DNA of 64,000 nt from Daucus carota subsp. sativus (taxonomy: Eukaryota > Streptophyta > Magnoliopsida > Apiales > Apiaceae). Position 1 is the first letter of the stretch. Every line of letters starts with the position of its first letter. A program made the position numbers and the translations under genes. Below are positions 10,657-21,042 of this stretch, piece by piece. Below the pieces are notes generated by a model, which was not told the origin of the DNA, ran no database searches, and was given only the letters and a program-made list of their open reading frames with translations. The stretch lies in NCBI RefSeq assembly GCF_001625215.2, contig NC_030381.2:43274689-43338688 (forward strand), written 5' to 3'.

Positions 10657-13600
10657 ATGGATTTGTTAGAGAAGTTTAAGGGGGCAGTGGGAGTGAGTGA
10701 GAGTAGAAAAGGGCGTGTAGAGAAAGCTCTGCGTTCTCTACTCGTTGAGTGGAAGAATCTCGAACATGCAGATTCTTCCGCTCAACGCTCGTTACAGGAT
10801 TGCTGCACGGCTATTCAATTGAGGCAGGAGCGGTTGAATGAGTTGCAGCAATCTTTAACGAATAGTCATCGAGACGTGGGGGAGGTTATTGAAAGTTTGG
10901 AGGAGAGAATGGGGGAGGTTGAGAGTAGAGAGATGGAATTGAGGGTAATGCTTGAGGAGGTGGAGGGGGAAGTTGAGAAGTTGGGGTTTGTTAAGGGGGT
11001 TTTCGAGAGGGGGGTTAGGGAGTTTGAGGAGAGGCGGAGGGAGTTTGAGGAGAGGCAGAGGGTGTTTGAGGGGGATTTCGAGAAGTTTTGTTTGGAGAGG
11101 AGGGAGTTTGAGGGGTTTAAGGGTTTGATTGAGGGGAGACTTGAGGAGGTTAAGTTGAAGGAGAAGCATGTTGAGGATCGCGAGAGGGGATTAGAGAGGG
11201 GTTTGGTTGAGTTTGATGGTAAAATGAAGTATGTCGTGGAGAAGAAGGAAGAATTTGAGGTTAAAGAGAGGAGTATTAGAAATCGTGAAATTAAGTTGGA
11301 TCAATTTATGGTTGATAGTGCTTTGATGATGAGGAATGCACTAGAGAAGGAGAAACAAGTTGAATTGAAGGAGAGGAGTATTGCGAATAGCAAAGTTGTA
11401 CTAGATAGGGGTTTGGTTGAGTTTGAGGCGAGGATGAAGAATCTGGTAGAGAAGGAGAAAGATTTTGACTTGAAGGTGAAGAGTATTGTATGTCGTGAAA
11501 CTAAATTAGAGATGGGTTTGGTTGATTTTAAGGCGAAAATGAAGAAACTTGGACAGAAGGAGAAAGAAGTTGAATTAAAGGAGAAGAGAATTGAAAATGG
11601 CAAAACTGAGCTTGATGTGAAAATGAAGAACCTGGTAGAAAAGGAGAAGGAAGTTGAAGTAAAGGAGCAGAGTATTGAAAATCGCAAAACTGAATTAGAT
11701 CGGGATTTGTTTGAGTTTAATATGAGAATGAAAAATGTGGAAGAGAAGGAGAATGAAGTTGAATTGAATGCGAAGAGGATAAAAAATCGTGAAACTGAAC
11801 TCGGCATGGCTGAGTTTGATGAGAAAGTGAAGGATGTGGTCGAGAAGGAGAAAGGAGTTGAATTGAAGGTGAAGAGTATTAAAAATCGCGAAGATGAACT
11901 TGATAGGCTTTTGGATGAGATTGATTTGTCAATGAAGAATTTGATAGAGAAGGAGCAAGTAGTTGAATTAAAGGAGAAGAGTATCAAAATTCGCGAGAAT
12001 GAACTAGATAGGGGTTTGGTTGAGTTTGACGCAAAAATGAAGAATTTGAAAGAGAAAGAGAAGGAATTTGAATTGAAGGTGAAGAATTTTGAAAAGCGCG
12101 ACATTGAACTAGATGGTGCTTTGGTTGAGTTTGATTCATTAGAGAAAAAGGTCAAAGCGAAGGAGAAAAAACTTGAGGCGGAGAAGGAGAGGCTCGAAGT
12201 CAAGGAGAATAAACTTGAGGCTAGGAAGAGGATTCTCAAAAAACGAAAAACTGAAATAGATAGGAATTTAGTTGAGTTTGATGTGAAAATGAAGAATGTG
12301 ACAGAGAAGGAAAAAGAACTTGAATTAAAGGAGAAGAGTTTTGAAAGTCGTGACATTGAACTAGATGGGGCTTTGATTGAGTTTGATATGATGAAGAAAA
12401 ATATGGAAGAAAAGGAGAGAGAACTTGAAATGAAGGAAAAAAGTATCACAAATTGCAAGATTGAACTTCAGTCAAAGGAGAATGAAGTGAATTTAATACA
12501 AATTACATGCGAAGAAAGATGCAGAAAACTTGAGTTGGAGAAGGAAAAGCTTGAAGAGAAAATAGAAGAACTCAACATAAAAAACCAAAAACTCAGCAGT
12601 GTTGAGCACTTAATTGTAAAACCTGAGCCATGGAGCGATGATGTTTCATATGCAGATATAAGATTTTCTGTTACCATGGATGGAAACAACTTGTTTCTAT
12701 ATTTGATCAACCATGAAAGTGATCTTGATTCAATGACTGACGAAGTTTATGAGGCACTTGGGAAATCGATGGAGCCTGCAAGACTGGTTTTAGATGCATT
12801 GCAAGGATTTTACTCAAAGAAAGAAGATAAGGAATTTGAAGTAGTTTGTAGAAGCAGCATTCTTTTATTGGAGCAGTTGAGAAGAATTTCTCCTCACATT
12901 CAATCATATCATAAAAAAGCAGCATTAGAACTTGCTATCAAATGGAAGGAGAAAATGAAGAGCTCAATGGAGGTTATTGTTTTCTTGCAACTTTTAGCTT
13001 CCTACAAATTGGAGTCTTCATTTAAACCAGAAGAGTTCTTAAGCCTCTTCGAGGTTATTGGTCAGCCAATACAAATTTCAGAATTATTGCAGCAACAAAT
13101 TTCAAAATTATTGCAGCTCCTTGGTTACATGGAAAAAATCAACGGTAATTTTTTCTTAGTTACTTCTGAAGTTAATGATCATATTCAGTGCATATTTCAT
13201 AAGCTGGAAATAAGAATTAGTCTTCGACATCAGTTCAATAGAATATTTTCATGCCATATCAATAATGTGATCTGTAATGCTCTAATTTTTATTCCAATCA
13301 GACCACATTTATATTTTTCTTCCCAATTATAGAACTAGAACTTGTTTAACCTAATTGTCTCTGTGGTTGTAATTTTTTCAGAGCTAGTATCTAATGTGTA
13401 CTGATTACTTTTCCTAAAGTGTCTATACTTTAGGGATTTCCTCAGACTTTATTAAAAAAATTCTCTTACCTTATATACGACAGATGCTATTCAAGTAATG
13501 ATAAAAGAGCAGCAGCATGTTAAAGCTGTTAGATATGCTTGTGCTTTTGGGCTTCGTGAAAGGTTTCAGCCTGCTTCACTCCTGAAAGACTTCCTGAAGA

Positions 13601-14376
13601 ATGCTGCAGAGGTGTCAAAGACTTTAGGTGATAATATAAACGGCCCAGTTAAAAATAAAGTAAATTCCCTCTCCCGTTATATTAGTTTAAATTTATGTAT
13701 CTTTATTAGTTTATACTGTAGTTAAATGGCAGTTATTGTTAACTACTTCAAACTCCTAGAGAATATGATAACTTAAAATGGATTCAGTGCTCTCTGAATA
13801 TGAATGGTCTCCAGGTCTTGCATTCCGTTCTCCTGTTGCACGATGCCATTTGTGTTGATATATGGTGCAAAATGCAGTGTGCTTGCTTAGTTACCTTTTC
13901 CGAGAGATTGCATGATACCTCAATAATTTATTGTTAACCTCTGATTGGAACATTTTCAACAGGACAAGGACATAGACAACATTGTGGCTTCGCTAAAGGA
14001 GGCACTCGTTTGCATTTCTCATTACAAACTTGAATTAGAATATTCTCCAGAATGCATTGAGATTTTTATTCAACAGCTTGTACAGCAGAAGGAAGATGGA
14101 AAAGTTTGCTCATCAACCTCCAAAAATGAAGCAGACATACAACATGAGGCCGAGAAAAATTGTAAATTAGCCGAAGTTGTACCTGACCCAACTGAAACAT
14201 GTGCCATTCAGCCTCAGAAAATATCAAGGAAACGACCTGCTGCAGGCTCTGATCTTGGCCCGAAAGCTCAACTCCGACGGAGCAACAGGAAACTTAGACG
14301 TACTGAACCACTAGTAGAAACTTCCTCAAATGTTCCGCCTCCTGCTTTTCACTCGGCGGCAAATGTTATCACCTGA
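10657..14376 (+). CDS. FRL5-like: FRL-1: FRIGIDA-like protein (FRL5 type), long coiled-coil form
   Basis: Exons 10657-13144, 13484-13659 and 13963-14376 join in frame (phases 1 and 0) into 1025 residues. Residues 1-180 are a charged N-terminal region beginning MDLLEKFKG, with VEKALRSLLVEWKNLEHADS. Residues about 180-606 are some twelve repeats of about 35 residues (five heptads each) of the type LDRGLVEFDAKMKNLVEKEK followed by a LKEKSIENRE-type stretch, a long coiled coil. A KPEPWSDD motif near residue 654 opens the FRIGIDA domain, which includes LVLDALQGFYSKKE, LLLEQLRRISPHIQSYHKKA and, from exon 2, IKEQQHVKAVRYACAFGL. The C-terminus is basic (SRKRPAAGS, RRSNRKLRR), a likely nuclear signal. 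The family comprises nuclear proteins related to FRIGIDA, a scaffold that raises FLC expression. The part played by FRL5-type members is little known. The gene heads a + strand tandem cluster. Confidence 0.9.
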
Positions 14377-14841
14377 GAGGAGACCTATATGCAGAAAATG
14401 ATCATGCCTTTTGTATTCAATCTGCAGAATACACTATATGGCTGACTTGGTTTCTGTTTGTGTCTTGTATAGCATAATTATTTGTTTGGTGTCAAAGAAT
14501 GGCAACAAAATGTTGCACAACATGGTCTAGATCACTGAGCTTTTTCAGAGTTCAGGAGTTCGGTCATCCGGGGAGCTGCAAAAGCCTCTTACTTCAAGAT
14601 GAATGAAGACTTTGTCACTGCATTTGTGCAGTGATGATTTCTGATGTCTTGCTACGTCCATGAGGGCCTAAATCTTCATAGCGTCTAATAATCTGGCTCG
14701 AGTCTTGTTAATAAAGCATTAGAAGTTCATCAACAGACTCAAAAGTCGAGTCTTTGGGGAAAATTTTACGGTACTGCAATGTGAAAATCAAAATGGAGTC
14801 TTCCAGAAAAATGATTGCCCTAAATACCACAATATGAATTA
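14377..14841. other. FRL-1 3' UTR and intergenic region
   Basis: Follows the FRL-1 stop. Words such as TGCAGAAAA and CTATATGGCTGACTTG recur after the FRL-5 stop (60050-60120), so the two genes share a diverged 3' flank. No other feature is seen. Confidence 0.5.
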
Positions 14842-15088
14842 CTACCTCTATCCCAAATTAGATGAGCTAGTTGACTTTCGGCATGCAACTTTAGGTGCAT
14901 TAACCGTATACTTCTGAAATTTATTTTTTTATTTTTTTTTTTGTAAATGAAAATTTCATATTTTAATTTTTATTTGCAAAAATAAATTTTTTAAAAAAAG
15001 TCATATAGCTATGCGGTCAATGAACTTTGAATTGTGTGCGCAAAATCAACAAGATCATCTTATTTGGGATATTTTGGGATGGAGGGAG
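14842..15088. mobile_element. Stowaway-type MITE
   Basis: A 247-bp relative of the element at 5467-5703, with TA at both edges (14840-14841, 15089-15090). The left end is CTACCTCTATCCCAAATTAG and the right end GGGATGGAGGGAG. The right end carries a small internal duplication of TTTGGGAT. Confidence 0.8.
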
Positions 15089-15394
15089 TAGTAATCTATA
15101 TAATACAACTTGTGAGGAAAGGTGAAAACTGAAAAGTAAAGAATGAGATGCGCATTTCACAAATTTGAATTCGGACTTGAGAGTAAGTATCTCCACCATG
15201 ACTCACAATGCAGATGAATTTCCCTGTTCCTTTTCACAGAAAGATGAAAGAGTGAAACGTGAAATTCAAATGTTTTAAGGAAAAAAAAATGCATGCGAGG
15301 ACCGGTATTTTAGAAATTCTTGATTTATTAAAAGGTACATGAGTAATTTTAAAAAATATTTCATCGATTTATCGATTACAATCCGATTTGACTA

Positions 15395-15550
15395 AATCCG
15401 TTTTATCTAGAATTTTCTGATAAAGTCCTGAGATCATAACAACAATGCAAATTCGTTTTATCTAGAATTTTCCGATAAAGTCATAACAACAACGCAAATT
15501 TGTTTTATCAAGAATTTTCCGATAAAGTCCTGGGATCATAACAACAATGC
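15395..15550. repeat. three-copy tandem repeat, about 55 bp per unit
   Basis: Three head-to-tail copies of a unit containing CGTTTTATCTAGAATTTTC, then CGATAAAGTC, then ATAACAACAATGCA. The middle copy lacks the CTGAGATC stretch. Non-coding. Confidence 0.75.
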
Positions 15551-16189
15551 ACGTTTAAAAAAGGTGATAAACAACCTCATCATTATTTATAACAAAAAAA
15601 AAAAAACAACTTAACGATCACCGATTTGATTTCGTTCTAACCTAAACTGATATATGTACTATAAAAGAATTTATATTGGTTGAATCTTTTACATATATAA
15701 ATAATAATTTAATTAAAATATAATTTCCGTATTAAAATATTGTTATTAAAATTCTAAAACCTGCCATAATTATGTGCGTTAGGGTTTCGTAATTATATAT
15801 GTTAGACATTCATGTATATATAATTTATATCAAATTTTAAATGATAGTTATAATATAAAATTTTAAATTGGTATATTAGGTTCACGTCGACTTTCTCTAA
15901 ATATCATATAAGATTTACAAACCGGTCGGTACAAGTTACATATGTTCCAAAAAGTGATTGTAGATGAATAATTTGTACATAAACTTCAATAATTTAGTAA
16001 ATTTTAACAATATTAATAATTAAAAATCAACAATATTATGTAAAAACGTCAAGATAATTGATTAAATAAAATTTTAGAAAATATGATAAACTTGAATTTT
16101 TTATATCAAAACTAAAGTCTTTCTCGAATTCGAGTTCCGATCTTTATATAGTAAAGTTTGACTTTGAATTTTTAAATTCAAGTTGATAC
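15551..16189. other. AT-rich intergenic region
   Basis: Very AT-rich sequence with no gene, hairpin or repeat that I can name. Confidence 0.45.
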
Positions 16190-16620
16190 TCTCAAGATTT
16201 TGATGATCACACTGCCAGCAGGCTAATAGCATAAAACTAATGCTTGTTAGCGAGCTATCAAAGAATTATATACATGTGCTAATAGTCTGCTTAGTTTCAG
16301 TATAATGTTCAACTGTCAGCAAGTATAAAGTTTTGTTGCTGTGTATCTAGCTTGTGAAACAAGGGAACAAGGGGACTAGTTAGCTAGAAGAGTTCACTTG
16401 GGAAGTATAGCTTTTGATTCGTGGGTCAGGGGTTTCAGCAAGCTGATAACAGGAACAAGGGTTGAAGGTAATTATATTATTGAATCTTGTAAATCTTGTA
16501 ATTGTTAACATTTCTTGATTAATAATATAATCTCTTACCAGTTAGTAGGGGACCAGGACGTAGAGGTCGAACCTGGCTAAAATTAACACCTATTCACCCC
16601 CCTCTAGGTGTATAATTTCA
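16190..16620 (+). mobile_element. LTR-retrotransposon remnant (probable solo Copia LTR)
   Basis: Moderate-GC block unlike its surroundings. It ends in AATATAATCTCTTACCAGTT, GACCAGGACGTAGAGGTCG and TATTCACCCCCCTCTAGG, words I associate with the 3' side of plant Copia LTRs. No gag-pol reading frame follows. Both edges are approximate and no target duplication was found. Confidence 0.45.
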
Positions 16621-16849
16621 CAAGTTTGGATTCATCTCAAATTTTTGAAACATAATGCTTCGTTCTTGGAAAGTGGTACAGAAAAGAGGTACATCATGAA
16701 CTGGCAGCATGAGTTGGACGGAGAATTCAATATCTTGTCTGCCACTAACCTAATTATCACCTGTATTCCTTTATTTTCGTACACTTTTCATTATCTTTTA
16801 TTTGTACTATCATCTAATATTTTATTTTTTATATAATTGCTAGTTTCAT

Positions 16850-18480
16850 ATATTAAATTTTCATATATGTAGATAAAGCATCGCAACCATCATTTTAACT
16901 AGGAAAATAAGCTTGTGGTGCTATTTTTCTAAATGGGAATAAAATATGTTATACCTACTTCTTATAAATATATAAAAGTATTAATTTCGTAGACTAAAAT
17001 TGCAAGCCAGATCAAATAACTTATACCTGCTCGCTATATAAATAAAATTATATGTAAAATTCATATTTAGTGATTTGTATTTGATACTTTTTAGTTTATC
17101 TATTTTAGTAATGTCTTTTAAAACATTTAGTTAAACATTATACAAATTATAACCTAATAAAGATCACATGACCTAATAAAGATCACGTAGATCAGCAAGG
17201 AGGACTTATTATGGGGCGGGTTACAACCATCTCATTTAAAAAAAATTATTTTTTATACATACAAAAATTTGTAAGAATCAATTTAGCACGACAAATATAT
17301 AATGAATCCAATTGATGTCGAAGAAATTTCAAAATATTGCACCTTGAATAATATTATTGTAAAACTTATTTTTATATTATATATCATGAATTCGAATAGT
17401 ATTAATACATTAGAATAATTTTTTGATTTTTTTTAAAATACATGTTAGTCCCACCAGCATACAATTCCTAATATCCGGGTCTTCATAAATCAAAGTTCAG
17501 TATAAAGCTCAGAACAAGGTGAGGAGCCGGATATATTGAGACAAACAAATTACTCATCATCTCCTGAAGCTAAAACTAATTAAGTTTGTAAAGTTAATTT
17601 TACTCCGCAATCTTGATATTTATGAGCAATAACTCATATGAATATCACTTGTAGGTGGACAATTAAGAATATAAATAAATCATCTTATTTATAGCTGTTT
17701 GTATAGCAATACTATATATGTAGACAAAGCATCACAACCGTCCTTCTTTACTAGAAAAATTAGCTTGTAATACTAATTTTTCTAGATGTGGACAAAATAA
17801 GTTATACCTACTTTTCGTAAATATTTAAAATAGTTATTAGACTCAAATTGCATGCTAGATCAAATAACTTATACCTGCTTGCTATATAAATAAAATTTTT
17901 GTAAAATTTAATGTTTTATGGAAAAAATAAGATTTATAGAATTAACATTTAATAATTAAGATTTACATTATTCTAATAAAATATTTATAAGGATCAAAAG
18001 TAAATTTCATAACAAAAGATAATCATTTTGAATTTTTTTTAAAATTTAACTTTCCTTATGAAAAACTAAAAAATTAATAAAAGCATTAAATTTTTAAATA
18101 TCGTGTTTAAAATTTTTCTTTTGATTCAACTAGAAAGTAAGTTTAATGCACAACTAAATTCTTCGAGATCTCCTATTTTCACGTATGACACATGAAGTAG
18201 GTATAAATAAAAAATTATAAAATTTAATAGTTTCATAATATTTATATTATCTTTTTAGTATGATTGTTAGTTGAAATTTATTATTTTCTAGTAAATAATA
18301 TTCAATTTTATATATAGGAGTCGTGTTCTAGTACAAATCATTAAATACAAAATAAAATACAAATCGATACTTTTAAGTACCCTGGGCTGACAAGGTATAG
18401 GTGGGGTTTAGTGTATGGGATGGAGCCTAGTGTTGGCTCTTAAGCTTCTCCCCGGCTTTTTCAGAGTTTATTAAGGTTTT
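16850..18480. repeat. diverged direct repeats upstream of FRL-2
   Basis: A unit with ATGTAGATAAAGCATCGCAACC, AATATGTTATACCTACTTCT and ACTTATACCTGCTCGCTATA occurs at about 16868-17060. It recurs at about 17718-17890, again at 39455-39570 and at 42195-42370. It is followed by a shared block with TCGTGTTCTAGTACAAATCA and TAGGTGGGGTTTAGTG. These repeats mark segmental duplication of the 5' flanks of the FRL genes. I see no coding potential in them. Confidence 0.7.
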
Positions 18481-18481
18481 A

Positions 18482-19192
18482 GAGCATCTTCAATAGTCTC
18501 CTAACCCACTCTTAAATATAATATAAATTATTAGCTCTTAGTGATTCAAAGTGGATTCAACTCCAACAATACTCCTTATGTTCACTCCTTACTTTGCTTT
18601 ATATTATTAAAAGTAAGTTATGTGAAAAGAAATTGGAAGGAGAGAGAGTGTATGCTTACAAATTTATTATAAAATATTAGAGTGACTAACAGCTCTTAAA
18701 AGTGAGGAGAGAGAGGAGAAATTTAGTAGATTTAAGAGCAACTAAGAGCATCTCCAGCAGCATCTTAGCCCATTCCTTAAATATAATATAAAATATTGGA
18801 TCCTAGTGACTTAAGATAATAATAGCTATTCTCACCTCCAACAATATTCCTTATATTCATTCCTTATATACTATTTTATTATTAAAAGTTACCATTATTG
18901 CAATAGGTGAAGAGAGAGAACATGCTTGTATTCAAATTTATTATAAAATAAGATTTAGGAGAGGAGAGAGTTTACCTAAAGATAAGGCATGGCTAGTGGA
19001 TCTTAGTGATTTAGGGAATCACTAAGATACTGTTGGAGTGGATTATTTTCCCATATTCCTCATATTTTGGTTTAAGACTCCAAATAGAGAAGCTGCTGGA
19101 GTTGCTCTAAGAGCCTATTGGAGCAAGCAAAAGTATCATCCTCCTCAAATTTCAATTTAAGAATCACTATGAAGAGGTTATTGGAGATGCTC
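18482..19192. mobile_element. PIF/Harbinger-like MITE (outer, split by a nested copy)
   Basis: Inverted ends GAGCATCTTCAATAG and CTATTGGAGATGCTC-type (seen as GTTATTGGAGATGCTC), flanked by TTA at 18479-18481 and 19193-19195. It is split by a second member of the same superfamily at 18746-19107; without it the element is about 350 bp. Confidence 0.75.
18746..19107. mobile_element. PIF/Harbinger-like MITE (inner, nested)
   Basis: A 362-bp element with ends GAGCATCTCCAGCAGC and GCTGCTGGAGTTGCTC, flanked by TAA on both sides (18743-18745, 19108-19110). It lies wholly inside the element at 18482-19192 and is therefore the younger insertion. Confidence 0.8.
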
Positions 19193-19894
19193 TTAGTGGA
19201 CCTAAAATGCATTGAGTAAGTCAGAATTGGGTGCGCGATGTCATTTAGGGGATGACATGTAACATTTAGAGGTAATTCATATATACCGACTAGTTTCTTT
19301 TCATTTGATTTAAAATTTGTATTTAGTCATTTGTATTTGATATCTTTTTAGTTTATCTTTATTTTAGTAATGCATTTTTAAAACTTTTAAGTTAAAAATT
19401 ATGGAAATTGTATAACAAACCTTAAAAAGGTCAAGTAGAGACCAGCAGCATGAAAGACCTGGTGAAGGGTAGGGCTAAAGCCATCTCGCTTAAAAAAATT
19501 ATTTTCTATACTTAACAAAATTTGTAAAAATTAATTTAGCACCTAAAAATGTAATGAGTTCACTTGATGTCTTAAAGTCGAAGATATATATTGTAATAAG
19601 ATTTCAAAATATAGCACCTACAATGTTACAATGTTATTCATGTAATACTTATCTTTATGACAGCTCATGAATTCGAATAATGTTATTATATTAGAATAAT
19701 TTTTTGAATATGTAACAGCTCATGGATTCGAATAATGTTAATATATTAGAATAATTTTTCGAATATGTGACAGCTCATAGATTCGAATAATGTTTATATA
19801 TTAGAATAATTTTTTGAATATTTTTAAAATACATTTTAGCCCCAACGGCATACAATTCCTAATTAATCGTGGGTCCACATAAATCGAAGTTCAG

Positions 19895-19901
19895 TATAAA
19901 G
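19895..19901 (+). promoter_or_regulatory. TATA box of FRL-2
   Basis: TATAAAG in the context GTTCAGTATAAAGCTGGGA. The same box lies 155 bp before the ATG of FRL-4 (43903) and 176 bp before that of FRL-3 (32225). In FRL-2 the 20007-20988 insertion stretches this distance to 1,142 bp. Confidence 0.6.
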
Positions 19902-20006
19902 CTGGGAACGGGGTGAGGAGCCGGATATATCGAGGCAGACACAATTACAAATTAGTCATCATCATCTTCTGATTTCTGAAGCTTTTCACCTTTGTCATAT
20001 ATACAA

Positions 20007-20988
20007 GAGTTTATTGCAAAACGCAACCCCCTGGATTTCAGAAAATTCACTTTTAGACATATACTTTATATAATTGCACTTTGCACCCTGTTGGTTCGTT
20101 AGGCGCGTCACTTTGCACCCCTTCCGTTAATTTTGACTGTTAAGGTTAAAAGTCTCGGGGGTAGTTTGGGGAATTTAAAAAATTAATTTTAAACAGATTT
20201 TATTTAATTTTTTTGACCCTCTAAACGATATTTTTTGAAAAATATTAAAAAACGAAAGTTGTAGAGGACGAAAAGATCCTTTTAAAACAATAAAATTCAA
20301 AATTATTGAAATATTTTTTGTAATTGTTTAATAAATTACGAAAATTGGAGATCTTGTAAAAATTCGTAATAAATTCAATCAATTTCAGATTTCAATGATT
20401 TTTGGTGATTCAGAAGCCTCTTTCAGTTGCCTATAACTTTCGTTCATATTATTTCCTCATATTATGTTTCGAAATAATGTTTACAACTCATTTTTTAGTT
20501 TTAAATTCAATTAAAGTAGGTTTTAATTGATTCCAGCTTCGAAATAAAATTTGAAAGTTATAGGTAATTGAAAGTGTTTTCCGAATCATCGAAAATCATC
20601 GAAAACTGAAATTAATTGAATTTATCATGACTTTTTACAAGATATCAAAATTTTGTAATTTATTAAACAATTACAAAAAATATTTCAATAATTTTGAATT
20701 TCATTGTTTTAAAAGGATCTTTTCGTTCTCTACAACTTTCGTTCTTTAAGATTTTTCAAAAAATATCGTTTAGAGGGTCAAAAAAATTAAATAAAATCTG
20801 GTTAAAATTAATTTTTTTAAATTCCCCAAACTACCCCCGAGACTTTTAACCTTAACAGTCAAAATTAACGGAAGGGGTGCAAAGTGACGCGCCTAACGAA
20901 CCAACAGGGTGCAAGGTGCAATTATATAAAGTATATGTCTAAAAGTGAATTTTCGGAAATCCAGGGGATTGCGTTTTGCAATAAACTC
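20007..20988. mobile_element. Mutator-like fold-back element in the FRL-2 5' leader
   Basis: A 982-bp element that is inverted-repeat over almost its whole length. It starts GAGTTTATTGCAAAACGCAA and ends with the reverse complement, GCGTTTTGCAATAAACTC. Inner arms such as ACAACTTTCGTTC and CCCCCGAGACTTTTAACC pair likewise down to a short centre near 20,500. It is flanked by the 9-bp direct repeat TATATACAA (19998-20006 and 20989-20997). The paralogous FRL-4 leader has a single TATATACAA at this point, which is the empty site. A 9-bp duplication and long terminal inverted repeats point to the Mutator superfamily. No transposase is encoded. It lies between the TATA box and the ATG of FRL-2. Confidence 0.88.
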
Positions 20989-21042
20989 TATATACAAATA
21001 TCCGTGTGTATCTTGTAGTTACTAAAATAACTGTGTGTGTTT

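Noticed and set aside
11301..12458. 385-codon open frame on the - strand, Ser/Phe-rich
   Set aside because: It lies antisense to the repeated coiled-coil exon of FRL-1. GAGAAG-type repeats read as TTCTC in reverse, so the long open frame is a by-product of the codon bias. The same applies to the shadows at 55449-55901, 56228-56419 and 56585-56932.
15395..15550. Possible CRISPR-like array
   Set aside because: There are only three units, they are directly adjacent without distinct spacers, and the host is a plant. It is a simple tandem repeat.
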